Shown in pieces: positions 19,603 to 28,054 of a DNA stretch of 64,000 bases. The notes beneath the pieces are model-generated. The model worked only from the letters and a program-made list of their open reading frames with translations. It did not search any database and had not been told where the DNA came from. Made by a program: the position numbers and the translations under genes. How positions within the stretch are numbered: position 1 is the first letter of the stretch; each line of letters begins with the position of its first letter. Source of the DNA: a virus; IMG/VR virus record IMGVR_UViG_3300021963_000049, positions 52,689-116,688 of that record; one strand, given 5' to 3'.

Positions 19603-20172
19603 ATGGATATTTTAAATTGGCTCTATATAAAAAAAGAGCAGTTAATAAGAACAAAAGCTAATAATCCTGACACGGACTTAGTAGCACTTGGTGCTAATGT
19701 AGGTTTTAATAAGAGAGATGATCAATATCAAACTTATGCAATGCCACTTAAAGATCTTGTTCAAGCTGGTAATGAAGGTAATACTAAACATTATGAGTTA
19801 GATATGACTGTAACAAATACAGTTACAGTAGATACTCCAAGAGGTATTATTGATATTACTGGAATGGGTACTGCACCTTTTTTAACTCCTGATCCAGCAT
19901 TTGCTTTTCAAACACCTTTTTATATTAATAATCCAGATCTAGATCTTACAGTAGCTAATAGAGATAATGTATATTTACAGTACTCTGTATATTATGCATT
20001 TGCTCCTACAGATGACAATGCTATTCCATATCTTATTTCTACAGGATTTATAATTCCAAATGGTGTAGGATTTAATCTATATAATGCTAATCCAGCAGCT
20101 GCACCTGTTGCACCAAACAACCAATGGACCGGAGCCTTGTATGTTTACTATGAACTTTATACAATTAACTAA
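19603..20172 (+). CDS. Fibre-type structural protein with shared anchor domain, 189 aa
   Basis: Paralog of 18777-19457 over the first ~55 residues (MDILNWLYIKKEQLIRT ... LGANVGFNKRDDQYQTYAMP), with an unrelated beta-rich C-terminus that ends in a YVYYELYTIN strand. The pair indicates that the anchor domain is used to fix different exposed modules on the virion. Receptor binding or capsid decoration are the likely jobs. Confidence 0.65.
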   Translation: MDILNWLYIKKEQLIRTKANNPDTDLVALGANVGFNKRDDQYQTYAMPLKDLVQAGNEGNTKHYELDMTVTNTVTVDTPRGIIDITGMGTAPFLTPDPAFAFQTPFYINNPDLDLTVANRDNVYLQYSVYYAFAPTDDNAIPYLISTGFIIPNGVGFNLYNANPAAAPVAPNNQWTGALYVYYELYTIN

Positions 20173-20174
20173 TT

Positions 20175-20555
20175 ATGTCAGTAGGAAATTTAAAAGACTA
20201 TGGTAACAAAGGAAATAATTTTCCTTTCCAGCTTAAAGTATTAGAAGGATTACAGGCTATTCTAGATGGTAACTGTTGTGAAGATATACTTCTTGCACTA
20301 GCTGATATAGATACTAAATTAAAGTCAAATCCCAGAACTCCAAAAATTATATCTAGTTCAACAACTGGAGCAACAATAGCTGGCTGGTATAGTTTTTCTA
20401 TAGCAAATGTAGGAGCTGCAGCAGGACTTGTAGATGGAGTTTCAATTCCTGCAGGAACTACTCTTAACTTTGATGCTGGAGTATTAAACAATACACTTGG
20501 AAGTTTACCATATGATGCAACAGGTACTACATTTATTATTACATATGTAGCTTAA
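20175..20555 (+). CDS. Fibre-associated structural protein, 126 aa
   Basis: The N-terminal motif NLKDYGNKGNNFPFQLKVLE recurs in fibre-region proteins of Bacteroidota phages, followed by a DGNCCED pair of cysteines and a glycine/alanine-rich beta domain. It probably belongs to the same fibre complex as its neighbours. It shares a stop/start overlap (TAATG) with the next gene. Confidence 0.7.
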   Translation: MSVGNLKDYGNKGNNFPFQLKVLEGLQAILDGNCCEDILLALADIDTKLKSNPRTPKIISSSTTGATIAGWYSFSIANVGAAAGLVDGVSIPAGTTLNFDAGVLNNTLGSLPYDATGTTFIITYVA

Positions 20556-21112
20556 TGAGTACAACTATTTATCTTAATTCTTCTTTTGTACCAGTTACAA
20601 TTAATTATGGATTATTTGCTCAAACAGCAAACAGTATCCCTATTACAAATACTACTGTAGAAACATCTTTAATAAATGGAGGTGTAGGTACACTATCAGT
20701 TCCTGCTAATGGATTTAAAGTAGGAGATAGCTTTAGAGCAGTAATTGCTGGAGTATTAAATGTTACTAATAATCAAACTATACAAATAAGAGTAAAGGAT
20801 GGAACTTCAATACTAGTAGATAGTGGACCTAAATCTATCTCAAATATTACAGGAGATATCTTTTCTCTAAATATAGACTTTACTATAAGGCAGTTAGGAG
20901 CAGCTGGTGTAGCATCTATTGTAACTTTAGGCACCTTTCATTATACTAAAACATCAAACGGTGTCAATGAAGGTTTTGCATTTAATGCAGTCAATAACAC
21001 CACATTTGATACTACAATAAGTAATACATTAGATGTAACTGTACAATGGGGAGCTGCTAATCCAGGTAATAGTATATATAGTGATATATTTGTTTTAAAT
21101 AAGATATATTAA
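20555..21112 (+). CDS. Beta-rich fibre protein, 185 aa
   Basis: Begins MSTTIYLNSSFVPVTINYGL; almost entirely short beta strands rich in T, S, N and G, no cysteines. It resembles a jelly-roll or TNF-like exposed domain of a head or tail fibre, inferred from composition and position. Coupled on both sides by TAATG overlaps. Confidence 0.6.
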   Translation: MSTTIYLNSSFVPVTINYGLFAQTANSIPITNTTVETSLINGGVGTLSVPANGFKVGDSFRAVIAGVLNVTNNQTIQIRVKDGTSILVDSGPKSISNITGDIFSLNIDFTIRQLGAAGVASIVTLGTFHYTKTSNGVNEGFAFNAVNNTTFDTTISNTLDVTVQWGAANPGNSIYSDIFVLNKIY

Positions 21113-21702
21113 TGAGTACTAGAATAGAATTAAAATCACAATCTACACCACCTGTTGGAGCTACATTAATGAAGACAGGTCAAACTATATCCACTAATAC
21201 TGGGGATGATGGTGCTACACAGAGAGGAAGACTGTTAGACTTTTTAACATTAAATAGTAATAATCCATTTGGAAATACTAATAGATTTACAGATAAATCT
21301 GGTAATCAAACATATACTAATTCAGTAGCTTTTGACTGGTCTACATATGATGGTTCTACAGTACTTGCTTATTATTATGGTGATAATACAACTAGACCTT
21401 GGGCAGATCAACTTACTCAACATACAGGAGCTACATTTGATGGTTTAACAGGATGGTATTTAACCAACTTTGTTGAAATGATTAATATCATGAACTTTGG
21501 ATTAATGGCTAACTACCAATTAAACTACGCCCCTTTTAATACAACAAGAAGATATTTTTGGATATCAACTCAAGTAACTGGAACTGGTGGATGTCTTACT
21601 GATTTAGCTGGTGTAAACCCATTTACTCAAACAGGTAAACAAAATGCTTTTTGGGGTATTTGGGTAAGAGTATGTAATGTTTCAGGAACAACAATAACTT
21701 AA
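21112..21702 (+). CDS. DUF1566/Lcl-like fibre protein, 196 aa
   Basis: The segment TGWYLTNFVEMINIMNFG, followed by a 'WISTQVT' and a final 'FWGIWVRV', matches the layout of the DUF1566/Lcl C-terminal (formylglycine-enzyme/C-type-lectin-like) domain, often used for ligand binding at the end of exported or viral fibres. It is a good candidate receptor-binding unit. Two cysteines near the C-terminus could form a disulfide. Confidence 0.65.
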   Translation: MSTRIELKSQSTPPVGATLMKTGQTISTNTGDDGATQRGRLLDFLTLNSNNPFGNTNRFTDKSGNQTYTNSVAFDWSTYDGSTVLAYYYGDNTTRPWADQLTQHTGATFDGLTGWYLTNFVEMINIMNFGLMANYQLNYAPFNTTRRYFWISTQVTGTGGCLTDLAGVNPFTQTGKQNAFWGIWVRVCNVSGTTIT

Positions 21703-21712
21703 AATATAAATT

Positions 21713-21949
21713 ATGCCAACATATGCATTTCCACAATTTGATGTAGAGATAGTTGACCCTACAGTTACTATTGATATGAATACTATATCTGATAAAGCAA
21801 TAGATAAGCTTTTAGCTGTAAATGTTTTACTTACTACAGATACAGCTAAGTTTGGAGTAAGATTAGAAGATATGCCTTATAATCCATCTTGGGAAGATTC
21901 AGATGTACCAGGAATGGTAGATTTAAAACTGCAAGAATATATTGTATAA
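21713..21949 (+). CDS. Small structural-region protein, 78 aa
   Basis: Begins MPTYAFPQFDVEIVDPTVTI; acidic, with a short helix and a tryptophan near the end. The block position suggests a fibre chaperone or connector. No family recognised. Confidence 0.65.
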   Translation: MPTYAFPQFDVEIVDPTVTIDMNTISDKAIDKLLAVNVLLTTDTAKFGVRLEDMPYNPSWEDSDVPGMVDLKLQEYIV

Positions 21950-22249
21950 ATGGCTTATATAAATGTACAAGGAACTACTGCAGGTACTCAGATAATATAT
22001 GAAGCACCTGAAGAAATTACATCTTGTATAGTTGTATATATTAGACTTAACAATCCTAATGCATACACTATAACATTATCTAGGTATGAGGCATCAACCG
22101 CATCAACAGTAAATTTATATACAAATACATTAGCTGCCGGAGATAGTGTAATTGATACAACTACATATGTATTATATCCTGGGGATAAAATAATTTTAAC
22201 TACTACATCTCCTGGAACTGTATATTTAGCATTAATAAGTAGTTTATGA
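21950..22249 (+). CDS. Small beta-rich fibre-region protein, 99 aa
   Basis: Begins MAYINVQGTTAGTQIIYEAP. A repeated strand-turn pattern ending GTVYLALISSL suggests a compact beta-sandwich of the kind that caps fibres. It overlaps the large fibre gene by four bases. Confidence 0.65.
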   Translation: MAYINVQGTTAGTQIIYEAPEEITSCIVVYIRLNNPNAYTITLSRYEASTASTVNLYTNTLAAGDSVIDTTTYVLYPGDKIILTTTSPGTVYLALISSL

Positions 22250-23841
22250 AACAATTAGTTGATGCAAATGGTAATATATTTGGCACATCTACAGTCCAAA
22301 TTATAGGTTCAGATGGCAAACCTAAAACAACAGGTGGATCTGGAGGTACACCATCAGGCCCGGCAGGAGGAGACTTATCTGGTACATATCCTAATCCAGC
22401 GGTAATATGGACAAATGGTTTACCTACATATAATTTATCTTATTATCCATTAGCATCAAATCCAGCAGGATACTTAACATCATTAGCATTATCACCATAT
22501 TTAACAATTACTTCTGCAGCATCAACATATTTACCAATTGGTGGTGGATCAATGACAGGTTTTTTAACATTAAATGCAGATCCTACTTCTTCCTTACATG
22601 CTGCTACAAAACAATATGTAGATAACTTGTCAGGTGGTATTAACTTTCACGCACCTGTGCACGCAGCCACTACAGCTAATTTATCAGCTACATATTCAAA
22701 TGGAGTATCTGGTGTAGGAGCAACATTAATAGCTACATTAAATGGAGCCATAGTAGTTGATACTCATACCTTAGCTGCTGGAGAAAGAGTATTAGTATGG
22801 CAACAATCTGCCGGATTAGAAAATGGTATCTATGATGTTACCAATACAGGATCACCATCTACACCATTTATACTTACTAGATCAGCTGATGCAGATAACT
22901 CACCTACAGGAGAATTACAAAATGGAGACTTTTGTTTTGTACAACAAGGAGCAACATATGGTGGATTTGGTTTTATACTAAATACAACGGGAACTATAAC
23001 TGTAGGAACAACAGCAATTAATTATGTACAGTTTAACGCTGCACAAGCAGTAGCTGCTGGATATGGTTTACAGGAGTTATCTCCAAATATACTTTCAGTA
23101 GATACCTCTTTAATTGCAACTATTACTAGCTTAGGATCATATCTTACAACAGCATCTGCTGCAGCAACTTATTATCCTCTAACAAATCCTGCAGGGTATA
23201 CATCTAACACAGGTACAGTAACTTCTATAGCTACGTCAGCTCCTATTACAGGAGGAACTATTACTGGATCAGGCACTATTGGTATAACACAGGCAACAAC
23301 ATCAACAGATGGGTATCTGTCTTCAACTGACTGGAATACATTTAATAATAAACAAAATAGTCTAACAGCTGGGTATGGTATTACTGGCATTCCAACTCCT
23401 GCAGTATCATTAACATCAACTCAAGTATTTGCTACAGCAACAACTTCCATAAATGCAGCTACATATATAGATATAACTGGATGTAGTGTATCATTAGCCG
23501 CAGGGACATGGTTAATAACAGGTTTTGTAGTTGGAGCAGCAGCTAACTTAATTATACAATGTTTTGTTGCAATTAGAGATGGATCAAATAATGTTATTGC
23601 TGCAGCAGCAATGTCAAGACCTGCCTCTGGTACAGCATCATTAAACTCCCCAATTTCAGTATCTTGGTCAGCACTTGTTACACCAGCAGCAACTACAACG
23701 TATAAGCTAAGTGCAGCTAGAGGATTAACAACACATACTTCAACTTGGACTGTGTATGATGGAACAGGTTATAATACTTCCAACCATGCTACAGATAACT
23801 CTGACAAAGGCACTAATATATTAGCAATAAGAATTGCCTAA
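22246..23841 (+). CDS. Tail/head fibre protein, 531 aa
   Basis: Contains the glycine-rich repeat motif GGDLSGTYPNPAV near residue 48, typical of phage fibres of Bacteroidota hosts, and many A/T/S-rich repeats in the shaft, including HAATKQYVDNLSGG. The C-terminal ~140 residues form a distinct beta-rich domain that may bind a receptor. It is the largest protein of the fibre block and ends it. Confidence 0.8.
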   Translation: MKQLVDANGNIFGTSTVQIIGSDGKPKTTGGSGGTPSGPAGGDLSGTYPNPAVIWTNGLPTYNLSYYPLASNPAGYLTSLALSPYLTITSAASTYLPIGGGSMTGFLTLNADPTSSLHAATKQYVDNLSGGINFHAPVHAATTANLSATYSNGVSGVGATLIATLNGAIVVDTHTLAAGERVLVWQQSAGLENGIYDVTNTGSPSTPFILTRSADADNSPTGELQNGDFCFVQQGATYGGFGFILNTTGTITVGTTAINYVQFNAAQAVAAGYGLQELSPNILSVDTSLIATITSLGSYLTTASAAATYYPLTNPAGYTSNTGTVTSIATSAPITGGTITGSGTIGITQATTSTDGYLSSTDWNTFNNKQNSLTAGYGITGIPTPAVSLTSTQVFATATTSINAATYIDITGCSVSLAAGTWLITGFVVGAAANLIIQCFVAIRDGSNNVIAAAAMSRPASGTASLNSPISVSWSALVTPAATTTYKLSAARGLTTHTSTWTVYDGTGYNTSNHATDNSDKGTNILAIRIA

Positions 23842-23910
23842 GTAGTTATACGTAATTTGTAAAATTTTTTGTATATTATATATATATTTATAATTATAAT
23901 AACAATAGAA

Positions 23911-24192
23911 ATGGATTCAGCAACAATAAGTATGTACGGCATAGGAGCAATAGTAGCAGTAATAGGCTACTTTTTAAGAATGACTCATATGGACCTTAAA
24001 AAAGTTATGGATAACCAAGTCAAAGTACTTGAAGACCAGGGTAAATTAAAAGGTAAAATAGAACTTGTAGAACAAGAATCTAGACTAAAATATCAGGCAC
24101 TTGCTGAATCAACACAGTTAGAGATAAAAAACTTAGCAAGAAATGTAAGTGAACTATCAACAGCTGTAAAAGAATTAATTATAAACAGATGA
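23911..24192 (+). CDS. Membrane-anchored coiled-coil protein, lysis region, 93 aa
   Basis: The ATG at 23911 (MDSATISMYGIGAIVAVIGY) gives one N-terminal membrane segment, then a charged heptad-like stretch to the end. The layout resembles XhlA-type or spanin-like lysis accessories. It lies at the start of a holin-amidase cluster and overlaps the next gene by four bases. The longer upstream frame is A/T-rich leader, not protein. Confidence 0.65.
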   Translation: MDSATISMYGIGAIVAVIGYFLRMTHMDLKKVMDNQVKVLEDQGKLKGKIELVEQESRLKYQALAESTQLEIKNLARNVSELSTAVKELIINR

Positions 24193-24371
24193 TGAATAGA
24201 TATTATAGACCCACACCAATTAAGTGGAGAAAAGTAGGTGATGCTCTTTTAGCAGCAAGCACTACTATAACTACATTTGCAATCTATGAGCAAGTGGAAT
24301 GGTTAGCATATGTAGCTCTAATAACTGGTGTTGTGGGTAAATTCTTAACTAACTTGTTTGTAAGGAAGTAA
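24189..24371 (+). CDS. Putative holin, 60 aa
   Basis: Two membrane segments (around DALLAASTTITTFAIY and LAYVALITGVVGKFLTNLF) joined by a short turn, with basic ends. Size and place just before the amidase fit a class II holin that permeabilises the inner membrane. Confidence 0.65.
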   Translation: MMNRYYRPTPIKWRKVGDALLAASTTITTFAIYEQVEWLAYVALITGVVGKFLTNLFVRK

Positions 24372-24400
24372 CAAGTTTAATATAAATCAAAATCAACAAC

Positions 24401-24697
24401 ATGGCAAAGAAAAAAGTAAATGTTGATGTAACTGTAGAGACAGAAAAGTCAAAGGTTACTGTACAGAAAAAAGAAAAGAAGGTTAAAGTAGCAGTAGATA
24501 CTCCTAATGTGGATGTTACTTATAACCAAGAAGATGAAAGTAACAAAGAATTTGTACTAGATAGTAAAAATCTTGATGTTACAGTAAAAAAAGAAGCTGA
24601 CAAAACTACAGTAGAAGTAAAGTCAGAAAAAGGCTTTCTTAAGCAAGTAGGCAAAGTTCTTTCTAAAGTAGTTCTTAAAAGATTCAAAAAGAATTAG
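24401..24697 (+). CDS. Charged beta-repeat protein, 98 aa
   Basis: Begins MAKKKVNVDVTVETEKSKVT. It has alternating V/K/D/T strands throughout (VDVTVE, VTVQKK, VKVAVD, VDVTYN, LDVTVKK, TTVEVKS) that predict a regular beta ladder, and then a basic hydrophobic helix at the C-terminus. No family recognised. The position inside the lysis cluster suggests a lysis accessory. Confidence 0.65.
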   Translation: MAKKKVNVDVTVETEKSKVTVQKKEKKVKVAVDTPNVDVTYNQEDESNKEFVLDSKNLDVTVKKEADKTTVEVKSEKGFLKQVGKVLSKVVLKRFKKN

Positions 24698-24699
24698 TC

Positions 24700-25380
24700 A
24701 TGTCAGCATTAGATATATCAAAGATTAAACAGTACCCTCTTAAAGAAACACAGTATGTGAAAGAGGATACCACTAAGAGACAGATAGTGCTTCATCATAC
24801 AGCAGGAAACTCTTCTGCATTAAATACCATGATTAACTGGAATAATGATGATAGAGGTAGAATAGCAACATGTGTAGCTATTTCCGGTAAAGGTGCTACT
24901 AATTCTTATGACGGTGAAATAGTACAAGGATTTCCATCTAAGAACTGGGCATACCATTTAGGAGTTAAACAAGAAGTGTTTGCAGCATATGGTGTAACAT
25001 ATCAGAACCTAGATAAACTTTCTATAGGTATAGAAATTTGCAACTGGGGCCCTCTTACTAAGAAAGGTACTAAGTTCTATAACTATGTAGATAGAGAAGT
25101 TCCAAGAGACCAAGTATGTACATTAGATACAGCTTATAAAGGATATAAACACTGGCATGCTTATACAGATGCTCAGATAGAAGCAGTAAGACAGTTGCTT
25201 GTATACTGGAAAGGTATACACAATATTGATATTAAATATAAAGAAGCTGATATGTGGAATGTGTCCAAACCAGCTTTAAGTGGTGTGCAAGGAGTCTATA
25301 CACATAACTCTTACAGAAATGATAAGACAGATGTATCTCCTCAACCTAAGTTGATAGCAATGCTTAAAACTTTAGTATAA
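24700..25380 (+). CDS. N-acetylmuramoyl-L-alanine amidase (endolysin)
   Basis: Amidase_2 family enzyme: it cuts the bond between muramic acid and the peptide stem of peptidoglycan. Motif IVLHHTAGN (H32, H33) gives the first zinc ligand, AYHLGV (~residue 86) and IGIEICN follow in family order, and a C-terminal HNSYRNDKTDVSPQP gives the last histidine and the conserved K/D of the active site. A single-domain enzyme of normal length. The gene follows the holin in the lysis cluster. Confidence 0.92.
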   Translation: MSALDISKIKQYPLKETQYVKEDTTKRQIVLHHTAGNSSALNTMINWNNDDRGRIATCVAISGKGATNSYDGEIVQGFPSKNWAYHLGVKQEVFAAYGVTYQNLDKLSIGIEICNWGPLTKKGTKFYNYVDREVPRDQVCTLDTAYKGYKHWHAYTDAQIEAVRQLLVYWKGIHNIDIKYKEADMWNVSKPALSGVQGVYTHNSYRNDKTDVSPQPKLIAMLKTLV

Positions 25381-25538
25381 TGAAATTAAGAAATAACTGG
25401 AGAGCAAAAAATAAACAGTGGGATAAATTTATTATAAAGCTCCGCATAAGTACTGTAGACATATTTAGCTTAGAGATTGATATCTCTAGAGAGTTTTATA
25501 TGATTACACTTTTAAATTTATGTATAAAAAATAGATAA
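25380..25538 (+). CDS. Small basic protein, 52 aa
   Basis: The ATG overlaps the amidase stop (TAATG), and the frame reads MKLRNNWRAKNKQWDKFIIK and onward: basic at first, then hydrophobic. It fills the gap before the next gene exactly. Function unknown; it may be an additional lysis peptide. Confidence 0.5.
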   Translation: MKLRNNWRAKNKQWDKFIIKLRISTVDIFSLEIDISREFYMITLLNLCIKNR

Positions 25539-25540
25539 CA

Positions 25541-25819
25541 ATGAGAACAGCAAGTAAAAAAATGCAAATGGGTGGTACAAAACAAGCAAAAAAGATTGTT
25601 AAAAAAGTAACATCAATGGCAAAAGCAGGCAAAGCTCCTGCAATGAAAAAAATGCAAAATGGAGGTGCTAACACAGATCCTCTTAGTGGTAAAGGTAGAT
25701 GTAAAATGGGTGAATGTGGACCATCAGCAGGTGGTTCAAGAGGAGCAGCAAGACAAAAATCATCATCAGCAAGATCTTTTAGCAAACCTAAATTTAAAAG
25801 AACAAAAGTTAGGTTTTAA
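25541..25819 (+). CDS. Small basic GG-motif protein, 92 aa
   Basis: Highly basic (K/R ~25%) with two copies of the KMQxGG motif (KMQMGGT near residue 8 and KMQNGGA near residue 45) and a serine/arginine-rich end. It belongs to a set of small GG-motif proteins otherwise found near the capsid genes (37649-40793). A DNA-condensing virion protein that is proteolytically processed is one reading, inferred only from composition. A terminator follows. Confidence 0.6.
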   Translation: MRTASKKMQMGGTKQAKKIVKKVTSMAKAGKAPAMKKMQNGGANTDPLSGKGRCKMGECGPSAGGSRGAARQKSSSARSFSKPKFKRTKVRF

Positions 25820-25837
25820 TACTTAAAGTAAAACTTT

Positions 25838-25869
25838 AACCCAGGCTATCTAACAGTCTGGGTTTTTTT
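25838..25869 (+). terminator. Intrinsic terminator after the lysis block
   Basis: AACCCAG pairs with CTGGGTT, followed by a T-run (TTTTTTT). It isolates the lysis block from the packaging operon. Confidence 0.9.
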
Positions 25870-25879
25870 GTTTTAAATA

Positions 25880-25909
25880 TTTTTAGTTTAAACTTTTATT
25901 ATATATTTG
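25880..25909 (+). promoter_or_regulatory. Packaging operon promoter
   Basis: TTTTTAGTTTAAAC (25880-25893) is identical to 17435-17448 and precedes TATATTTG (25902-25909). The first start codon follows 21 bases later through an A-rich leader. Confidence 0.65.
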
Positions 25910-25930
25910 TATAAATTAAAAAAATATAAA

Positions 25931-26218
25931 ATGGAAAACCAACAAGAAGAAATGAACCTAAGTCCAGAGGAATTAGCAGAAAGAAAAGAAGAAATGAAAA
26001 AGTTCTTTGATGAGTCTATTCCTTATTTAGAATCTCAAGCACAGTATGAAAAGCTTATGACTGAGATTGAGGAAGCTAGATTTAAAAGAGCTACTTTTCA
26101 GTATCAGTTTACTATGATGATGCAGAATACACAAGGGCCTGAAGAAGGATCTGAAGTAGAAAAGGATGACTTTCCAATTCCACCACCATCAAAAGAAAGA
26201 AAACTTAAAAAAGGCTAA
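25931..26218 (+). CDS. Acidic helical protein, 95 aa
   Basis: I chose ATG 25931 (MENQQEEMNLSPEELAERKE); the frame extends upstream only into the promoter. Very acidic, helical, then proline-rich at the end (IPPPSKERK). First gene of the packaging operon. A small terminase subunit is conceivable but nothing proves it. Confidence 0.7.
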   Translation: MENQQEEMNLSPEELAERKEEMKKFFDESIPYLESQAQYEKLMTEIEEARFKRATFQYQFTMMMQNTQGPEEGSEVEKDDFPIPPPSKERKLKKG

Positions 26219-26220
26219 CA

Positions 26221-26601
26221 ATGGCTTTAGTAAATCAAGTACAGAAAAAAGTTAAAATGCCCAAATGGGATGTTGTAAAGTATCAGATATTAACTCACTG
26301 TTATATTAACCGCATAACAGTGAGTGAGTCTGATCTTAACTGTCTTACTTTACTAAGTTTCAATCAGCCAATTGAGTTAACTAATTTTTGTTTAGATGCA
26401 TCTTCAGAAGAGGACTGGATTTTTAAATCTCCTCAGACTGTAAGAAACTGCATTAATAAAGCTGAGAAAAATAAGTTAGTAATAAAAGACAGCAACAATA
26501 AAAAACTAATTATGCTAAACCCAAATTTGAAAATTCAAACAGAGGGTACTATTTTATTAGACTATAAATTCTTAGGCTATGATACCGAAGAAAGTAAATA
26601 G
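26221..26601 (+). CDS. Hypothetical protein, possible small terminase subunit
   Basis: 126 aa, starting MALVNQVQKKVKMPKWDVVK. The middle (FKSPQTVRNCINKAEKNKLV) could be a helix-turn-helix as in winged-helix DNA-binding proteins, followed by KDSNNKKL-type wing residues. Placed five genes before the large terminase, it is a candidate small terminase subunit or packaging regulator. The call is by position and motif only. Confidence 0.5.
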   Translation: MALVNQVQKKVKMPKWDVVKYQILTHCYINRITVSESDLNCLTLLSFNQPIELTNFCLDASSEEDWIFKSPQTVRNCINKAEKNKLVIKDSNNKKLIMLNPNLKIQTEGTILLDYKFLGYDTEESK

Positions 26602-26965
26602 ACTATATAAACAAGCTGCTGAAGACTTAAATGTTGATGAATCACTAATAGAAAACTTATCAGATTTTTTTTATAAAGAACTTAAAAATGCCTTATCAAA
26701 TCTTAGTCACCCAAGAATTAATGCAGATGGTCTAGGACATTTTGTAGCTAAAAAAAGTGCAGTAAGAAAAGCAATACCAAAGTATAGTGAAAAACTAGAA
26801 GACCATGACACATCAACATTTGGTGCTTATCACAATAAGAAGCAAATGGAATCTAAACTTGAGTTACTCATTAACTTAGATAAAATGATAACTGAAGAGG
26901 AAGAATTTAAACAAGAATTTAAAAATAAAAAGTATGGCAACACTAAAGGAAATTTGGAAGAATAG
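26579..26965 (+). CDS. Conserved phage protein, possible DNA-binding, 128 aa
   Basis: The centre (ELKNALSNLSHPRINADGLG, then HFVAKKSAVRKAIPKYSEKL) resembles a small HU/IHF-like or ring-forming DNA-associated fold in which a strand pair precedes a basic helix. The gene overlaps its neighbours by 23-32 bases. Function not established. Confidence 0.55.
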   Translation: MIPKKVNRLYKQAAEDLNVDESLIENLSDFFYKELKNALSNLSHPRINADGLGHFVAKKSAVRKAIPKYSEKLEDHDTSTFGAYHNKKQMESKLELLINLDKMITEEEEFKQEFKNKKYGNTKGNLEE

Positions 26966-27224
26966 AAAACAAATCTTTGAAGGTATTACTAACTCAATAA
27001 TTAAAGATGCTGTAGTAGAGCAAGTAGCAGACTTAAGATATGAGATCTGTTATACTTGTGAACACAAGGGTAGAAAGTGTGCAGTAAAAGGAACAGCTCC
27101 TTGCTGTAACTTATGTGGATGTTCTCTTGCATTTAAAACAAGAGCCTTATCTACAGAGTGTCCGGATGGCAGATGGAAAGCAATTATTTCTGAGAAAGAA
27201 GAAGAAAGGCTAGATGAGTTATGA
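26934..27224 (+). CDS. Zinc-finger protein, 96 aa
   Basis: Three cysteine pairs in the centre, including CYTCEHKGRKC and CCNLCGCSLAFKTR, fold around one or two zinc ions. This pattern with a 'CPDGRW' follow-up is a recurrent small phage protein near terminase genes. It overlaps the preceding gene by 32 bases. Probable DNA- or protein-binding role. Confidence 0.75.
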   Translation: MATLKEIWKNRKQIFEGITNSIIKDAVVEQVADLRYEICYTCEHKGRKCAVKGTAPCCNLCGCSLAFKTRALSTECPDGRWKAIISEKEEERLDEL

Positions 27225-28054
27225 GTATAGTATTTAATGCACAGGACCATAGTTATAAAAGTTTAGATGGTGAATCAATAGACTGGATAAGTGTTACTAC
27301 ACTTGTTTCACATTTTAAGAAACCATTTGATGCTAAAAAAATAGCTGAAAAAGTTTCTAAAAATAAAAAGTCTAAATGGCATGGAATTGAGCCGGCTATT
27401 ATTCAACAGATTTGGACTAATGAGTCAGACAGATCTACCACTCTGGGAACATGGTATCATAACCAAAGAGAGTCTGATATATGTTCCTTTGCTTCTATAG
27501 AAAGAGAAGGTATAACTGTTCCTGTATTTAAACCAACTGAAGTTAAAGAAGGAATTAAAATAGCTCCTCCACAAAAGCTTGAAGCAGGAGTTTATCCTGA
27601 GCATATGGTTTATCTTAGATCAGCCGGTATATGTGGCCAATCAGATTTAGTAGAGATAGTAAATGGTAAAGTAAATATCATAGACTATAAAACAAACAAA
27701 GAAATTAAAAGGGAGTCTTATGTAGACTGGGATGGCAAATCTGAAAAGATGTTACCACCAGTAGATACATTAGATGACTGCCACTTTTATCACTATGCTT
27801 TACAGTTGAGCATTTATATGTATATTATATTAAAGCATAATCCTAAACTTAAACCAGGAAGAATATTTATACACCATGTTATATTTGAAGTAGAAGGAGA
27901 AGATAGCTGGGGATATCCTATAACTAAAAAAGATTCAAATGGTGATCCAGTAGTAAAAGAAGTTATACCAATTGCAATACCATATTTAGTTGATGAAGTA
28001 ATAGCAATAATTCACTACCTTCATGACAACAGACACAAACTAAAAAAGAAATGA
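27221..28054 (+). CDS. PD-(D/E)XK nuclease, 277 aa
   Basis: RecB/Cas4-type nuclease core: GQSDLVEI (D142), then VNIIDYKTNK (D155, K157) and a downstream QLSIYMYIL (Q-x-x-x-Y) motif match the PD-(D/E)XK active site in order. Phages of the crAss-like type carry such a nuclease near the terminase. It probably trims or resolves DNA during packaging or recombination, which is family-level inference. Full-length domain, four-base overlaps on both sides. Confidence 0.85.
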   Translation: MSIVFNAQDHSYKSLDGESIDWISVTTLVSHFKKPFDAKKIAEKVSKNKKSKWHGIEPAIIQQIWTNESDRSTTLGTWYHNQRESDICSFASIEREGITVPVFKPTEVKEGIKIAPPQKLEAGVYPEHMVYLRSAGICGQSDLVEIVNGKVNIIDYKTNKEIKRESYVDWDGKSEKMLPPVDTLDDCHFYHYALQLSIYMYIILKHNPKLKPGRIFIHHVIFEVEGEDSWGYPITKKDSNGDPVVKEVIPIAIPYLVDEVIAIIHYLHDNRHKLKKK

